Source: Candidatus Gastranaerophilales bacterium (GTDB taxonomy: Bacteria; Cyanobacteriota; Vampirovibrionia; Gastranaerophilales; Gastranaerophilaceae). Taken from it: DNA of 47,953 nt. This document shows positions 33,258 to 41,168 of the stretch, one piece after another (the stretch's first letter is position 1; every line of letters begins with the position of its first letter). The notes under the pieces were generated by a model. That model searched no databases, had not been told where the DNA came from, and saw only the letters and a list, made by a program, of their open reading frames with translations. The stretch covers positions 1-47,953 of the forward strand of contig CALVEG010000015.1 of NCBI GenBank assembly GCA_944326525.1. The letters run 5' to 3'. The translations under genes and the position numbers were made by a program.

Positions 33258-33809
33258 ATGGAAAAGAATTTTATAATAGCAGGTTTTGGTGGTCAGGGAG
33301 TACTTCTTGCAGGAGAAGTATTAGCTACTGCGTTTATGCTTGCAGGTAAAAAGGTTACTTGGTATCCTAGCTATGGCGCTGAGATGAGAGGTGGAACAGT
33401 TAATTGTGAAGTTGTTGCAAGTGACGAAGATGTAAGCGCTGTAAATAAGCTGAATACTGATTTTATAGTTGCTCTTAATCAGGCTTCTTTTGATAGATTT
33501 TTGAGAAAAATTAAAAAAGGCGGAGTTATGATTGCAAACTCTTCGCTTGTAAAAGAATTGAAAAATAGAGCAGATATCGAATATTTATTTGCTCCGATTA
33601 CAAAACTTGCAGAAGACCTTGGCAATATAAAGATGGCAAATATTTTGGCGCTTGGAATTTTAGCAAAAGCAAGCAAGATGGTTTCTTTGGAAAATTTAAT
33701 TGATGCTTTGGACAGAGTACTTCCGCCGCATAGAAAAAATCTTTTGCCTTTAAATATTAAGGCTTTAAAAATAGGCTATGAGTATGATTTATTGCCGGTG
33801 AAAGCTTAA
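33258..33809 (+). CDS. korC: 2-oxoacid:ferredoxin oxidoreductase, gamma subunit
   Basis: The 183 residues begin with the family signature FIIAGFGGQGVLLAGEVLA (about residues 5-23), followed by TWYPSYGAEMRGGTVNCEV (about residues 34-52). It completes the four-subunit enzyme. No other gene separates it from the small coiled-coil ORF downstream. Confidence 0.93.
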   Translation: MEKNFIIAGFGGQGVLLAGEVLATAFMLAGKKVTWYPSYGAEMRGGTVNCEVVASDEDVSAVNKLNTDFIVALNQASFDRFLRKIKKGGVMIANSSLVKELKNRADIEYLFAPITKLAEDLGNIKMANILALGILAKASKMVSLENLIDALDRVLPPHRKNLLPLNIKALKIGYEYDLLPVKA

Positions 33810-33885
33810 ATCAACTAAAAAGTCGATTTAAAAAATCAAGATTAATATTATTCTTATATGGTAAAGTTCAAGAGGTCTTTGGAAA

Positions 33886-34116
33886 GTGAAAAAAGAACTA
33901 ATTAAAACCATTCAAGAAAAAGAAGTTCAGTTGTCGAAATTAAAAGCGCATATAGATAAAAGTTCTATTTGTTCGGAACTTTACAACAAAGTCGTTTTGG
34001 AAAAAGCAATCCTGAAAAAAGAGCTTGAAAAGTTGGAAGAAAATACTTTTGTGAAAAAAATGAAGTCTTTATTTCCTCGAAAAAAAACTCTTATATGCGA
34101 TTATTTTAAGAATTAA
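33886..34116 (+). CDS. small helical protein, unknown
   Basis: Not recognised. GTG start, with AGAGG about 10 bases upstream. The 76-residue product is lysine/glutamate-rich and apparently one long helix (about residues 1-55), with a basic end FPRKKTLICDYFKN. Its two cysteines are at about residues 29 and 70. It may belong to the kor transcription unit (76-base gap) or stand alone; a terminator follows. Confidence 0.6.
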   Translation: MKKELIKTIQEKEVQLSKLKAHIDKSSICSELYNKVVLEKAILKKELEKLEENTFVKKMKSLFPRKKTLICDYFKN

Positions 34117-34137
34117 TTGAACAAAATAGAAAAGGTA

Positions 34138-34164
34138 AAGCGGGAATTTATTTCCCGCTTTTTT
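34138..34164. terminator. bidirectional terminator
   Basis: AAGCGGGAA (34138-34146) and TTCCCGCTT (34152-34160) with a five-base loop and a T-run. It serves the plus-strand gene and partly the convergent hxlR gene, whose stop codon lies at 34163. Confidence 0.85.
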
Positions 34165-34525
34165 AATTTTTAATGTTATCTAAATATACACAAGGAATAT
34201 TTTCTTCTTTTAAGTATTTTATTCCCCAGTTATTTAATTCTAAAATTATTGGAATTAAAGTTTTACCTCTGTCAGATAAAGAATATTCTGTTTTAGGCGG
34301 GACAACCGGATATAGTTTTCTAATAATAATTCCGTCGGATTCCAGTTCTTTAAGTTGTTGGATAAGCATTTTGGGTGTTGCTTGCGGAATCAGTTTTTGC
34401 AATTCACTGTATCTAAGGGTTTTATTTATCAGATGTCCGATAATTATTCCCTTATATTTTCCTCCAATGATACTCATTGTGGCTTCTAGCGGGCAATGGT
34501 AACCGTTTTTATTTTTTGTGGGCAT
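34163..34525 (-). CDS. HxlR-family transcriptional regulator
   Basis: Winged-helix regulators of the HxlR type respond to thiols, quinones or aldehydes. The 120 residues carry the N-terminal CPLEATMSIIGGKYK (about residues 11-25) with the conserved cysteine that senses electrophiles or oxidation in some members, and the helix-turn-helix RYSELQKLIPQATPKML (about residues 38-54). It is divergent from the metallo-beta-lactamase-fold hydrolase, which it probably controls through the palindromes in the shared interval. Confidence 0.92.
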   Translation of the reverse strand: MPTKNKNGYHCPLEATMSIIGGKYKGIIIGHLINKTLRYSELQKLIPQATPKMLIQQLKELESDGIIIRKLYPVVPPKTEYSLSDRGKTLIPIILELNNWGIKYLKEENIPCVYLDNIKN

Positions 34526-34557
34526 ATATTCTCCTTTATTCTTAATTTACTTATATG

Positions 34558-34588
34558 AGTATATTATACTAAAAAGTAAGTATTATAC
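34558..34588. promoter_or_regulatory. candidate HxlR operator with overlapping promoters
   Basis: AGTATA-T-TATACT (34558-34570) and GTAT-T-ATAC (34580-34588) are two palindromes whose centres are 20 bases apart, about two helical turns. Both contain TATAAT on the minus strand, which with TTTGTA (34591-34586, 17-base spacer) could be the hxlR promoter; a bound regulator would cover it. Confidence 0.5.
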
Positions 34589-34657
34589 AAAATAGTTCAT
34601 ACTTGCAAATTAGAAAGAAACAATTTAAAATAAATTAAAAGCAAAAAGGAGGACAGG

Positions 34658-35437
34658 ATGAAAATTACTCAAATAAGAAATGCAACAATTATTGTGGAAT
34701 ACAACAACACAAAATTTTTAATAGATCCTTGGCTTGGTCCGAAAGATTACATGGCGGGATTTGAAGCCGGTATAAATTCACAAATTCGTCAACCAAGAGT
34801 TGAGCTTCCGTGTTCGATTAATGAAATTACTAATGTTGATGCTGTTATTATAACTCACGTTCATCCGGATCATTGGGATGAATATGCAAAAAATGCAATT
34901 AGTAAAAATAAGAAAATATTTGTTCAATCTCAGATAGATAAGGAATTTATGTTGTCAGAAGGATTTAGCGATATAGAAATAATTAGTTCGAATGGAACCG
35001 ATTTTAAGGGACTAAAATTATACAAAACTTCAGGCCAGCACGGCAAGCGCGAAATAGTAGAGCCTTTATGCCGTATGGTAAATATGCCTTATGATATGAT
35101 GGGGGTCGTGTTCAAGTCTGAAAATGAAAAGACTTTATATCTTGCGGGCGATACAATCTGGTGTGAAGAAGTTGTGGAATCCATTGATAAATTTCAGCCG
35201 GACGTAATTATTGTAAATGCTTGCGGGGCAACGGTTATGAACGGAGAACATATTATAATGAATATCGAAGATGTTAATGAAGTTGTAAAAAAAGCTCCGT
35301 CTGCAAAGATTATAGCAAGCCACATGGATACAGTAAGCCATTTGAGTGTAACAAGAAAAGATCTTGAAACATTCGCAAAAACAAAAGATATTAAAAATCT
35401 TCTTATTCCCAAAGACGGTGATACTTTAGTTTTGTAG
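34658..35437 (+). CDS. metallo-beta-lactamase-fold hydrolase (UlaG-like)
   Basis: The 259 residues have the metal-binding THVHPDHWDEYA (about residues 68-79) with the HxHxDH core, GQHGKRE (about residues 127-133), LAGDTIW (about residues 165-171) and ASHMDTVSH. The substrate is unknown; UlaG-like members cleave lactones or phosphodiesters. AAGGAGG precedes the ATG. It is divergent from the HxlR regulator. Confidence 0.9.
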   Translation: MKITQIRNATIIVEYNNTKFLIDPWLGPKDYMAGFEAGINSQIRQPRVELPCSINEITNVDAVIITHVHPDHWDEYAKNAISKNKKIFVQSQIDKEFMLSEGFSDIEIISSNGTDFKGLKLYKTSGQHGKREIVEPLCRMVNMPYDMMGVVFKSENEKTLYLAGDTIWCEEVVESIDKFQPDVIIVNACGATVMNGEHIIMNIEDVNEVVKKAPSAKIIASHMDTVSHLSVTRKDLETFAKTKDIKNLLIPKDGDTLVL

Positions 35438-35464
35438 GAATATTATAACAAAATTGCAATTAAA

Positions 35465-35488
35465 AAAGCGGGTTTTAAAGCCCGCTTT
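35465..35488. terminator. terminator between convergent genes
   Basis: AAAGCGGG and CCCGCTTT form an 8-bp GC-rich stem after the hydrolase gene, close to the end of the convergent gene at 35496. Confidence 0.75.
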
Positions 35489-35495
35489 CAATTAT

Positions 35496-35876
35496 TTATT
35501 CTTCGGAATCTTCTTTATCATCCTCATTGGTTTTAATTTTATCAACAACCATTTTAGCCATTTCTTTAGCAATCAGGTGTTGAGTAGCCGGAGGACAATT
35601 TTGAAGCATATTCATAGCTGTTCTAAGAGTTGAATCTATATCATACCAACGGCCTTTTCTGTTGTCGTCAAGTCCTGAGCCAACTGCATTTATAATGTCT
35701 TCAACAGCTTCAAACTTTTCATCTTCAATATTGTGTTCGATAATAATTTTGATTAAATTCAAAGCGATTTTAATTTGAGTTTCATCGTCGCTGTGTTCAA
35801 GTGTTTCAACGGCTTGAGAAAGAACAGGGTCTTTGTCGTACCATCTGCGGTGTTGGTTGCTGTATTCTTCTTTCAT
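35496..35876 (-). CDS. protein with duplicated RWYD module
   Basis: Not recognised. The 126 residues contain two copies of an about 60-residue helical unit beginning RWYD: RWYDKDPVLSQAVETL (residues 11-26) and RWYDIDSTLRTAMNML (76-91). The acidic C-terminus (EDDKEDSEE) is disordered-looking. No signal peptide. AAGGAG with 9-base spacing supports the ATG; an earlier ATG 7 bases upstream is out of frame. It is downstream of fixX on the same strand gap of 50 bases reversed, so it may be separate. Confidence 0.75.
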   Translation of the reverse strand: MKEEYSNQHRRWYDKDPVLSQAVETLEHSDDETQIKIALNLIKIIIEHNIEDEKFEAVEDIINAVGSGLDDNRKGRWYDIDSTLRTAMNMLQNCPPATQHLIAKEMAKMVVDKIKTNEDDKEDSEE

Positions 35877-35928
35877 AATCCATGTCTCCTTTTTATATTG
35901 TAAATTTTACTTATTGCCTTAAAAATTT

Positions 35929-36204
35929 TTACCCGTTTCTGAATGTAACTCCCTTATTACCGTTGGGGTATTCCCAGTCGATGCAGTTTTTTTCGCAGGC
36001 AATTCTACAAGCTCCGCATTCAAGGCAGTTTTCAAAATTAACTGTGAGTTTTTGTTCGTTTTCTTCCCATTCGTAAACTTTTGCAGGGCAAATTACCGTA
36101 CAGGTTTTCGAGATGCAGTTTTTGCATTTTTCAAAATCCGGTTTTAAGTGACTTTTGCTGTCAGGGCGGTATTTAACTGTAAAAAGTTTGTCGTCTAAGG
36201 TCAT
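35929..36204 (-). CDS. fixX: FixX-type ferredoxin
   Basis: FixX carries electrons with FixC between electron-transfer flavoprotein and quinone. The 91 residues have CKNCISKTCTVICP (about residues 27-40) and CLECGACRIACEKNC (about residues 60-74), and the typical end ...WEYPNGNKGVTFRNG. Its ATG overlaps the fixC stop (ATGA), so the two are coupled. Confidence 0.9.
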   Translation of the reverse strand: MTLDDKLFTVKYRPDSKSHLKPDFEKCKNCISKTCTVICPAKVYEWEENEQKLTVNFENCLECGACRIACEKNCIDWEYPNGNKGVTFRNG

Positions 36205-37511
36205 TTTATTAATATACTCCAGAAAAGTTTGAAGGCACTCAGTGCATCTTTGAATAATTCTATTATATTTCTTTTTTTGATAAAGTCAAAAATAAACTTG
36301 CGGAATTTTTGTCTTTTCGGGATACTGTCTACGGTTGTAAACATATTGAAAAATCCGTTGACTTGTTTAAGGTAGTATCCCATAAATGATTCGCTTCTGT
36401 TGTGCGCTTCGTCCATAAGATTGCGATAAGCGTATAGGTCTTTCATAACAAAAGATTTCTCAAGTGCTTCGGGGTACTTAGAGAGCATTTTTTCGCTGAA
36501 ATCGCCTTTACTAAGTGCGGTAATCGCAGTTTCTCCTGCAAGTTTCCCGCTAATCATGGCAAGATTTGTACCTTCCCAGTGCATATTGTTAACAAGCATA
36601 GCAGCGTCTCCGACAATCATTACGCCGGCACCTGAAAGTGTAGGAATTTTTTTGTATCCGCCTTCAGGAATAAGGTGGGCAGAATATTCAAGTAATTCTC
36701 CGTCCTTAATTAGCGGGGCAATTGTCGGATGTTGCTTCAGTGCATCAAGAAGCTCGTATGGTCTGAGATTTTTTTGGCTTAATGCGTCAAGCCCTACACC
36801 AAGTCCTATACTTATTGATTCTTTATTGGTATATAAAAATCCAAGTCCCAAAATCCCTTCCATTGGGCCGCCAAAAATTTCATATATACAACCTTCGTCA
36901 TCGGTTAGATTAAATCTTTCGTTAATTTTTTCTTTATCAAGTTTTATAACTTCTTTAACGCTTAGGGCAACGTCTTGCGGTTCAATTTTATCTCTAAATC
37001 CGATTTGTTTGGCAAGCAAAGAATTTACACCATCTGCAAGAATTACTATATCAGAGTAATATTCTTCAAGTTCGGTTTTAACCCCGATTACTTGTTCATT
37101 TTTTATCAGAAGTTCTTTAACAACTGTTTCTTCTGCGATAATTACACCTGCTTTTCTTGCTTCATCCGCCATCCAACGGTCAAATTTCCCGCGAATTACG
37201 GTATAACTTGGGGTTTCAATATCTTTATGGCGGTAAGAAATTGTGGTTGAATCTTCTTTTCCGAGAATTGCAAATTTATGTTCAATATTCAATCTTTCGA
37301 TAGGAGCTTCTTGTTCAAAATTTTGGAAGATTTCACGTGTCGGCTGTGCGTAAATTGCACCTCCAAACACATTTTTACTGCCAGAAAAACTGCCTCTTTC
37401 AATCAGAATAACTTCGTGCCCTGCTCTTGCTATTGTAATTGCGCTTGCAATTCCGGCAGGACCTCCGCCAACAACTATTACTTCAGTTTTGTTTGTTCTA
37501 ATACCGTCCAT
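36201..37511 (-). CDS. fixC: electron-transfer flavoprotein-quinone oxidoreductase FixC
   Basis: A FAD enzyme; its N-terminus VIVVGGGPAGIASAITIARA (about residues 12-31) is the Rossmann dinucleotide motif, and LIERGSFSGSKNVFGGAI and GVMIVGDAAMLVNNMHWEGTN are FixC landmarks. The 436 residues fit. The C-terminus is hydrophobic (AFKLFWSILIK), as expected for membrane attachment. No fixA, fixB or etfAB is in the window. GGAG four bases from the ATG is the ribosome binding site. Confidence 0.92.
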   Translation of the reverse strand: MDGIRTNKTEVIVVGGGPAGIASAITIARAGHEVILIERGSFSGSKNVFGGAIYAQPTREIFQNFEQEAPIERLNIEHKFAILGKEDSTTISYRHKDIETPSYTVIRGKFDRWMADEARKAGVIIAEETVVKELLIKNEQVIGVKTELEEYYSDIVILADGVNSLLAKQIGFRDKIEPQDVALSVKEVIKLDKEKINERFNLTDDEGCIYEIFGGPMEGILGLGFLYTNKESISIGLGVGLDALSQKNLRPYELLDALKQHPTIAPLIKDGELLEYSAHLIPEGGYKKIPTLSGAGVMIVGDAAMLVNNMHWEGTNLAMISGKLAGETAITALSKGDFSEKMLSKYPEALEKSFVMKDLYAYRNLMDEAHNRSESFMGYYLKQVNGFFNMFTTVDSIPKRQKFRKFIFDFIKKRNIIELFKDALSAFKLFWSILIK

Positions 37512-37603
37512 AAAGCTCCGTTAATTTCAATTATCTCCTGACCTTTTTTGTGCAGAAGCGAATAATTTTCAAATCTGAATTATTCACAAATATTGTCCAA
37601 GTA

Positions 37604-37632
37604 ATTATACACTAAAATTTGTTCGTTGTAAA
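37604..37632 (-). promoter_or_regulatory. promoter of fixC-fixX
   Basis: Minus-strand TTTACA (37632-37627), exactly 17 bases, TATAAT (37609-37604). The leader is about 85 bases. Confidence 0.65.
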
Positions 37633-37634
37633 AT
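37606..37634 (+). promoter_or_regulatory. interlocked promoter of rsmD
   Basis: TATACA (37606-37611), 17 bases, TAAAAT (37629-37634). The -10 overlaps the -35 of the divergent fixC promoter. The predicted transcription start coincides with the rsmD ATG at 37641. Confidence 0.55.
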
Positions 37635-37640
37635 ACCCGT

Positions 37641-38159
37641 ATGAATATAACTGCAGGAATTTATAAAGGTCGTAAGATTACGGCGCCGGATGAAAACATA
37701 ACCCGCCCGACTTTATCGAAAGTTAGGATGGCGGTTTTTAATACATTGCAAGCTATGATTGATTTTGAGGGTAAATCTTTTCTTGATATGTATTCAGGTT
37801 CAGGAATTATGAGTTTAGAGGCTTTATCAAGAGGATTTTTAAATGTTGTATCTATAGAAAAGCACCCTAAAGTTTTGCAGGTTATAAAAAATAATTTTAA
37901 AAATTTTTCGCCTGCACCAAAGCTTATCAAAGGCGATTCTTTAAAAATTGCCGAAACTTTGAATGAAAAATTTGACGTAATTTATATAGATCCTCCGTAT
38001 TATTCTGGTATTTATGAGGCAAGTCTTGACGCTGTAAAAAATATTGCGCAAAATATTGTTATACTTGAACACGTAACCGAAGTTGATTTTAGGGGATATG
38101 AAGTTTTAAAGCAAAAAAAATACGGAGATAAATTTATAACTTTTTTAACCAGGTTGTAA
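37641..38159 (+). CDS. rsmD: 16S rRNA (guanine966-N2)-methyltransferase
   Basis: RsmD methylates G966 of 16S rRNA with SAM. The 172 residues show MNITAGIYKGRKI at the start, RPTLSKVRMAVFNTL (about residues 22-36), the SAM loop FLDMYSGSGIMSLEALSRG (about residues 47-65) and the catalytic DPPYY (about residues 117-121). No ribosome binding site is seen and the -10 box ends six bases before the ATG, as in a leaderless mRNA. Confidence 0.95.
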   Translation: MNITAGIYKGRKITAPDENITRPTLSKVRMAVFNTLQAMIDFEGKSFLDMYSGSGIMSLEALSRGFLNVVSIEKHPKVLQVIKNNFKNFSPAPKLIKGDSLKIAETLNEKFDVIYIDPPYYSGIYEASLDAVKNIAQNIVILEHVTEVDFRGYEVLKQKKYGDKFITFLTRL

Positions 38160-38214
38160 AGCTATTGTAAAGAGGAATTTCAAGGGTTTATATAAAGGAA
38201 ATTTATATATAGCT
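38160..38214. promoter_or_regulatory. inverted repeats upstream of ppdK
   Basis: TATATAAA (38189-38196) and TTTATATA (38202-38209) are inverted around GGAAA; the outer AGCTAT (38160-38165) and ATAGCT (38209-38214) extend the symmetry. It begins right after the rsmD stop. It could be an operator or an RNA hairpin; there is no T-run. Confidence 0.35.
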
Positions 38215-38279
38215 TAAAATTTAGCGAATATCGGTTCGGAAAGCAAGTTGAATAATGGGAAAATAATGAATACAAAGTA

Positions 38280-38306
38280 TTGTAAAAGATTTTTTCATGA
38301 TATTAT
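38280..38306 (+). promoter_or_regulatory. promoter of ppdK
   Basis: TTGTAA (38280-38285), 15 bases, TATTAT (38301-38306) with an extended TGA before the -10. Confidence 0.5.
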
Positions 38307-38358
38307 TAGAAAAAGTGTTTTGTACAATTTATTAAATTAAATTTAAGGAGAACAAACT

Positions 38359-41031
38359 ATGAGCGAAAAACGCGTATGGCTTTTCAGAGAAGGTAATGCC
38401 ACAATGAGCAATCTTTTGGGCGGAAAAGGAGCTAACCTTGCTGAAATGACCAATTTGGGTCTGCCTGTTCCTCCGGGATTGACGATTACTACAGAAACCT
38501 GTATGGATTACATCAACCATGGAAACAAAATGCCCGCAGGTTTAATGGACGAAGTTAAGGCTGCACTGAAAGATGTAGAAGAACAAACCGGCAAAAAATT
38601 CGGTGATACAACAAATCCGCTTTTGGTTTCGGTTCGTTCAGGCGCAAGACTTTCAATGCCAGGCATGATGGAAACTATTCTTAACTTAGGTATGAATGAT
38701 GATACTGTAGAAGCTATGATAAGATTGACTAACAATCCGAGATTTTGCTATGACAGTTACCGTCGTTTCTTAACAATGTTTGGTTCTGTTGCTTGGGACA
38801 TGGACAGACAAAAATATTTTGAAACAGAAGTTGAAAAGGTTAAAGAAAGAGAAGGCGTAAAAGAAGATACACAAGTATCAGCTGACGGCTGGAAATCTTT
38901 AATCCCTATTTATAAAAATGTAATAAAAGAAGTAACAGGAAAAGAATTTCCTCAAGATCCTTATATACAATTGGAAGAAGCAATTGAAGCAGTATTTCGT
39001 TCATGGAATATACCAAGAGCCGTTGCTTACAGAAATATGAATAAAATTGACCACAATTACGGAACAGCCGTAAACGTACAGACAATGGTATTCGGAAATA
39101 TGGGTGATGATTGTGCAACAGGTGTTTCATTTACCAGAAACCCGGCAACAGGTGAAAACAAATTCTATGGTGAATACTTAACAAATGCACAAGGTGAAGA
39201 CGTTGTTGCAGGTATTAGAACTCCTAAAGAAATTTCTGAACTTGCAAACGAAATGCCTGATTTGTATAAACAATATGTTGATATAGCTAAAAAGCTTGAA
39301 AACGGTTACAAAGACGTTCAGGATATGGAATTTACAATTGAAAAAGGTAAATTGTGGATTCTTCAAACCCGTAACGGTAAAAGAACAGCTGCAGCTGCAG
39401 TAAGAATTGCTGTAGAAATGGAAGAAGAAGGTATTATTACAAAGGAAAGAGCAGTTCAGCTTGTTGATCCTTATACAGTTAACCAGATTCTTCTACCTTG
39501 CTTTGACGAAGCAGCAATTAAAGAATCACATAAAATTGCACACGGTGTAAACGCATCTCCTGGAGCTGCAGTTGGTAAGATTGTTTTCGATACCGAAGAA
39601 GCAGCACAAAGAGGTGCAGCAGGTGAAAAAGTTATCCTTGTAAGAGTTGAAACTTGCCCTGATGATATTCACGGTATGGCTGTAGCTCAAGGTGTTTTAA
39701 CTCTAAGAGGCGGCGCAACTTCTCACGCAGCAGTTGTTGCTAAAGGTATGGGTAAACCTTGCGTTTCAGGTTGTGAAGATTTGAAAATCGACCTTAACAA
39801 CGGAACTTTGACAGGCAGTGACGGAACTGTTTACCGCAAAGATGATATTATTTCACTTGATGGCGGTAAAGGTATCGTTATGGCAGGCGCTGTTAAAATG
39901 GTTGAAGCTAAAATTGATGAAAATTGGAACAAATTCTTCTCTTGGGTTGATGAAATCAGAGAGATGAAAGTTGAAGCAAACGCTGATACTCCAAAAGATA
40001 TCGAAAATGCTTTGAAATTCGGTGCAGAAGGCGTTGGTCTTTGCCGTACAGAACACATGTTTATGGATCCGGAAAGATTGCCTTGGGTTCAGAAGATGAT
40101 TATTGCAGGTACTCCGGAAGCAAGAAAAGAAGCTTTGGCAAAACTTCTTCCAATGCAATATTCAGACTTCTATGCAATGTTTAAGGCTCTTGGTCCAAAA
40201 CCGATGACCGTAAGACTTCTTGATCCGCCGCTTCATGAATTCCTTCCGAATAAGGAAGATTTAATTGCTGAAGTTGCAGAATTAAAAGCTCTTGGTAAAG
40301 ACTACAAAGAAAAAGAAGAACTTCTTCATATCGTTGAAGGCCTGTCCGAATCTAACCCGATGATGGGATTGAGAGGTTGCCGTTTAGGTTTAACTTATCC
40401 TGAAATTAACGAAATGCAAGTTAGAGCTATTTTTGAAGCTGCTTGTGATGTTAAAAAAGAAGGTATTGATGTTAAACCTTGGATTATGGTTCCGCTTATC
40501 GGACATGTTAACGAGCTTAAAGTTGCAAGAGATATCTTAATCAGAGTTGCCAATGACGTAATGGATGAAAAAGGTGTTAAACTTGATTACAAATTCGGTA
40601 CAATGATTGAAATTCCAAGAGCAGCATTGACAGCTGATGAGATTGCAGAATATGCAGAATTCTTCTCATTTGGTACAAACGATTTGACTCAGATGACATT
40701 TGGATATTCACGTGACGATGCTGAGGGTAAATTCCTTAAACGTTATGTTGAACAAAAAATCCTTCCGTCAAATCCATTTGAAACTCTTGATACAAAGGGT
40801 GTTGGACAGCTTATTGAAATTGCAATGGAAAAAGGTAAAGCTGTTAATCCGAAACTTGTTGGCGGAGTTTGTGGAGAACACGGCGGAGATCCGGATTCAG
40901 TTAAGTTCTCTCACAAAATCGGACTTGATTATGTATCCTGCTCACCGTTCAGAATTCCGCAAGCAAAACTTGCTGCAGCTCAAGCAGTTGTTGAAGCTAA
41001 AGAAAAAGCAAAACAACTTGCTGCAGTGTAG
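38359..41031 (+). CDS. ppdK: pyruvate, phosphate dikinase
   Basis: PPDK interconverts pyruvate, ATP and phosphate with phosphoenolpyruvate, AMP and pyrophosphate, and in anaerobes often runs as the glycolytic enzyme. The 890 residues are slightly longer than the usual ~875. The N-terminal ATP-grasp domain (LLGGKGANLAEMTNLGLPVPPG, about residues 20-41), the swivelling phosphohistidine domain GGATSHAAVVAKGMGKP with catalytic H456, and the C-terminal PEP/pyruvate barrel (FSFGTNDLTQMTFG; GGVCGEHGGDP) are all present. AAGGAG precedes the ATG. Confidence 0.98.
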   Translation: MSEKRVWLFREGNATMSNLLGGKGANLAEMTNLGLPVPPGLTITTETCMDYINHGNKMPAGLMDEVKAALKDVEEQTGKKFGDTTNPLLVSVRSGARLSMPGMMETILNLGMNDDTVEAMIRLTNNPRFCYDSYRRFLTMFGSVAWDMDRQKYFETEVEKVKEREGVKEDTQVSADGWKSLIPIYKNVIKEVTGKEFPQDPYIQLEEAIEAVFRSWNIPRAVAYRNMNKIDHNYGTAVNVQTMVFGNMGDDCATGVSFTRNPATGENKFYGEYLTNAQGEDVVAGIRTPKEISELANEMPDLYKQYVDIAKKLENGYKDVQDMEFTIEKGKLWILQTRNGKRTAAAAVRIAVEMEEEGIITKERAVQLVDPYTVNQILLPCFDEAAIKESHKIAHGVNASPGAAVGKIVFDTEEAAQRGAAGEKVILVRVETCPDDIHGMAVAQGVLTLRGGATSHAAVVAKGMGKPCVSGCEDLKIDLNNGTLTGSDGTVYRKDDIISLDGGKGIVMAGAVKMVEAKIDENWNKFFSWVDEIREMKVEANADTPKDIENALKFGAEGVGLCRTEHMFMDPERLPWVQKMIIAGTPEARKEALAKLLPMQYSDFYAMFKALGPKPMTVRLLDPPLHEFLPNKEDLIAEVAELKALGKDYKEKEELLHIVEGLSESNPMMGLRGCRLGLTYPEINEMQVRAIFEAACDVKKEGIDVKPWIMVPLIGHVNELKVARDILIRVANDVMDEKGVKLDYKFGTMIEIPRAALTADEIAEYAEFFSFGTNDLTQMTFGYSRDDAEGKFLKRYVEQKILPSNPFETLDTKGVGQLIEIAMEKGKAVNPKLVGGVCGEHGGDPDSVKFSHKIGLDYVSCSPFRIPQAKLAAAQAVVEAKEKAKQLAAV

Positions 41032-41050
41032 CGGAAAGAAATTAAAAACT

Positions 41051-41084
41051 AAAAGGCGATCGAATTTTTTCGGTCGCCTTTTTT
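41051..41084 (+). terminator. terminator after ppdK
   Basis: AAAAGGCGATCGAA pairs with TTCGGTCGCCTT around a short loop, followed by a T-run. Confidence 0.9.
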
Positions 41085-41156
41085 AATTAAAAAAATTAAA
41101 CAGAAATCAAATGTTATTAAGTTTGTATAAACATTTTTAAATCTTGTATCTTCTTG

Positions 41157-41162
41157 TATAAT
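41157..41162 (+). promoter_or_regulatory. -10 box of the zincin gene
   Basis: A consensus TATAAT ends six bases before the ATG at 41169, with no convincing -35. A TTG start at 41154 would lie upstream of and inside the -10 box, so it cannot be the start. Confidence 0.5.
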
Positions 41163-41168
41163 AAGATT

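Noticed and set aside
9975..38290. Recurring TTGTAAA motif between genes
   Set aside because: Several copies are the reverse complement of minus-strand TTTACA -35 boxes (18165, 31060, 37627), and the composition makes chance copies likely, so no separate regulator is claimed.
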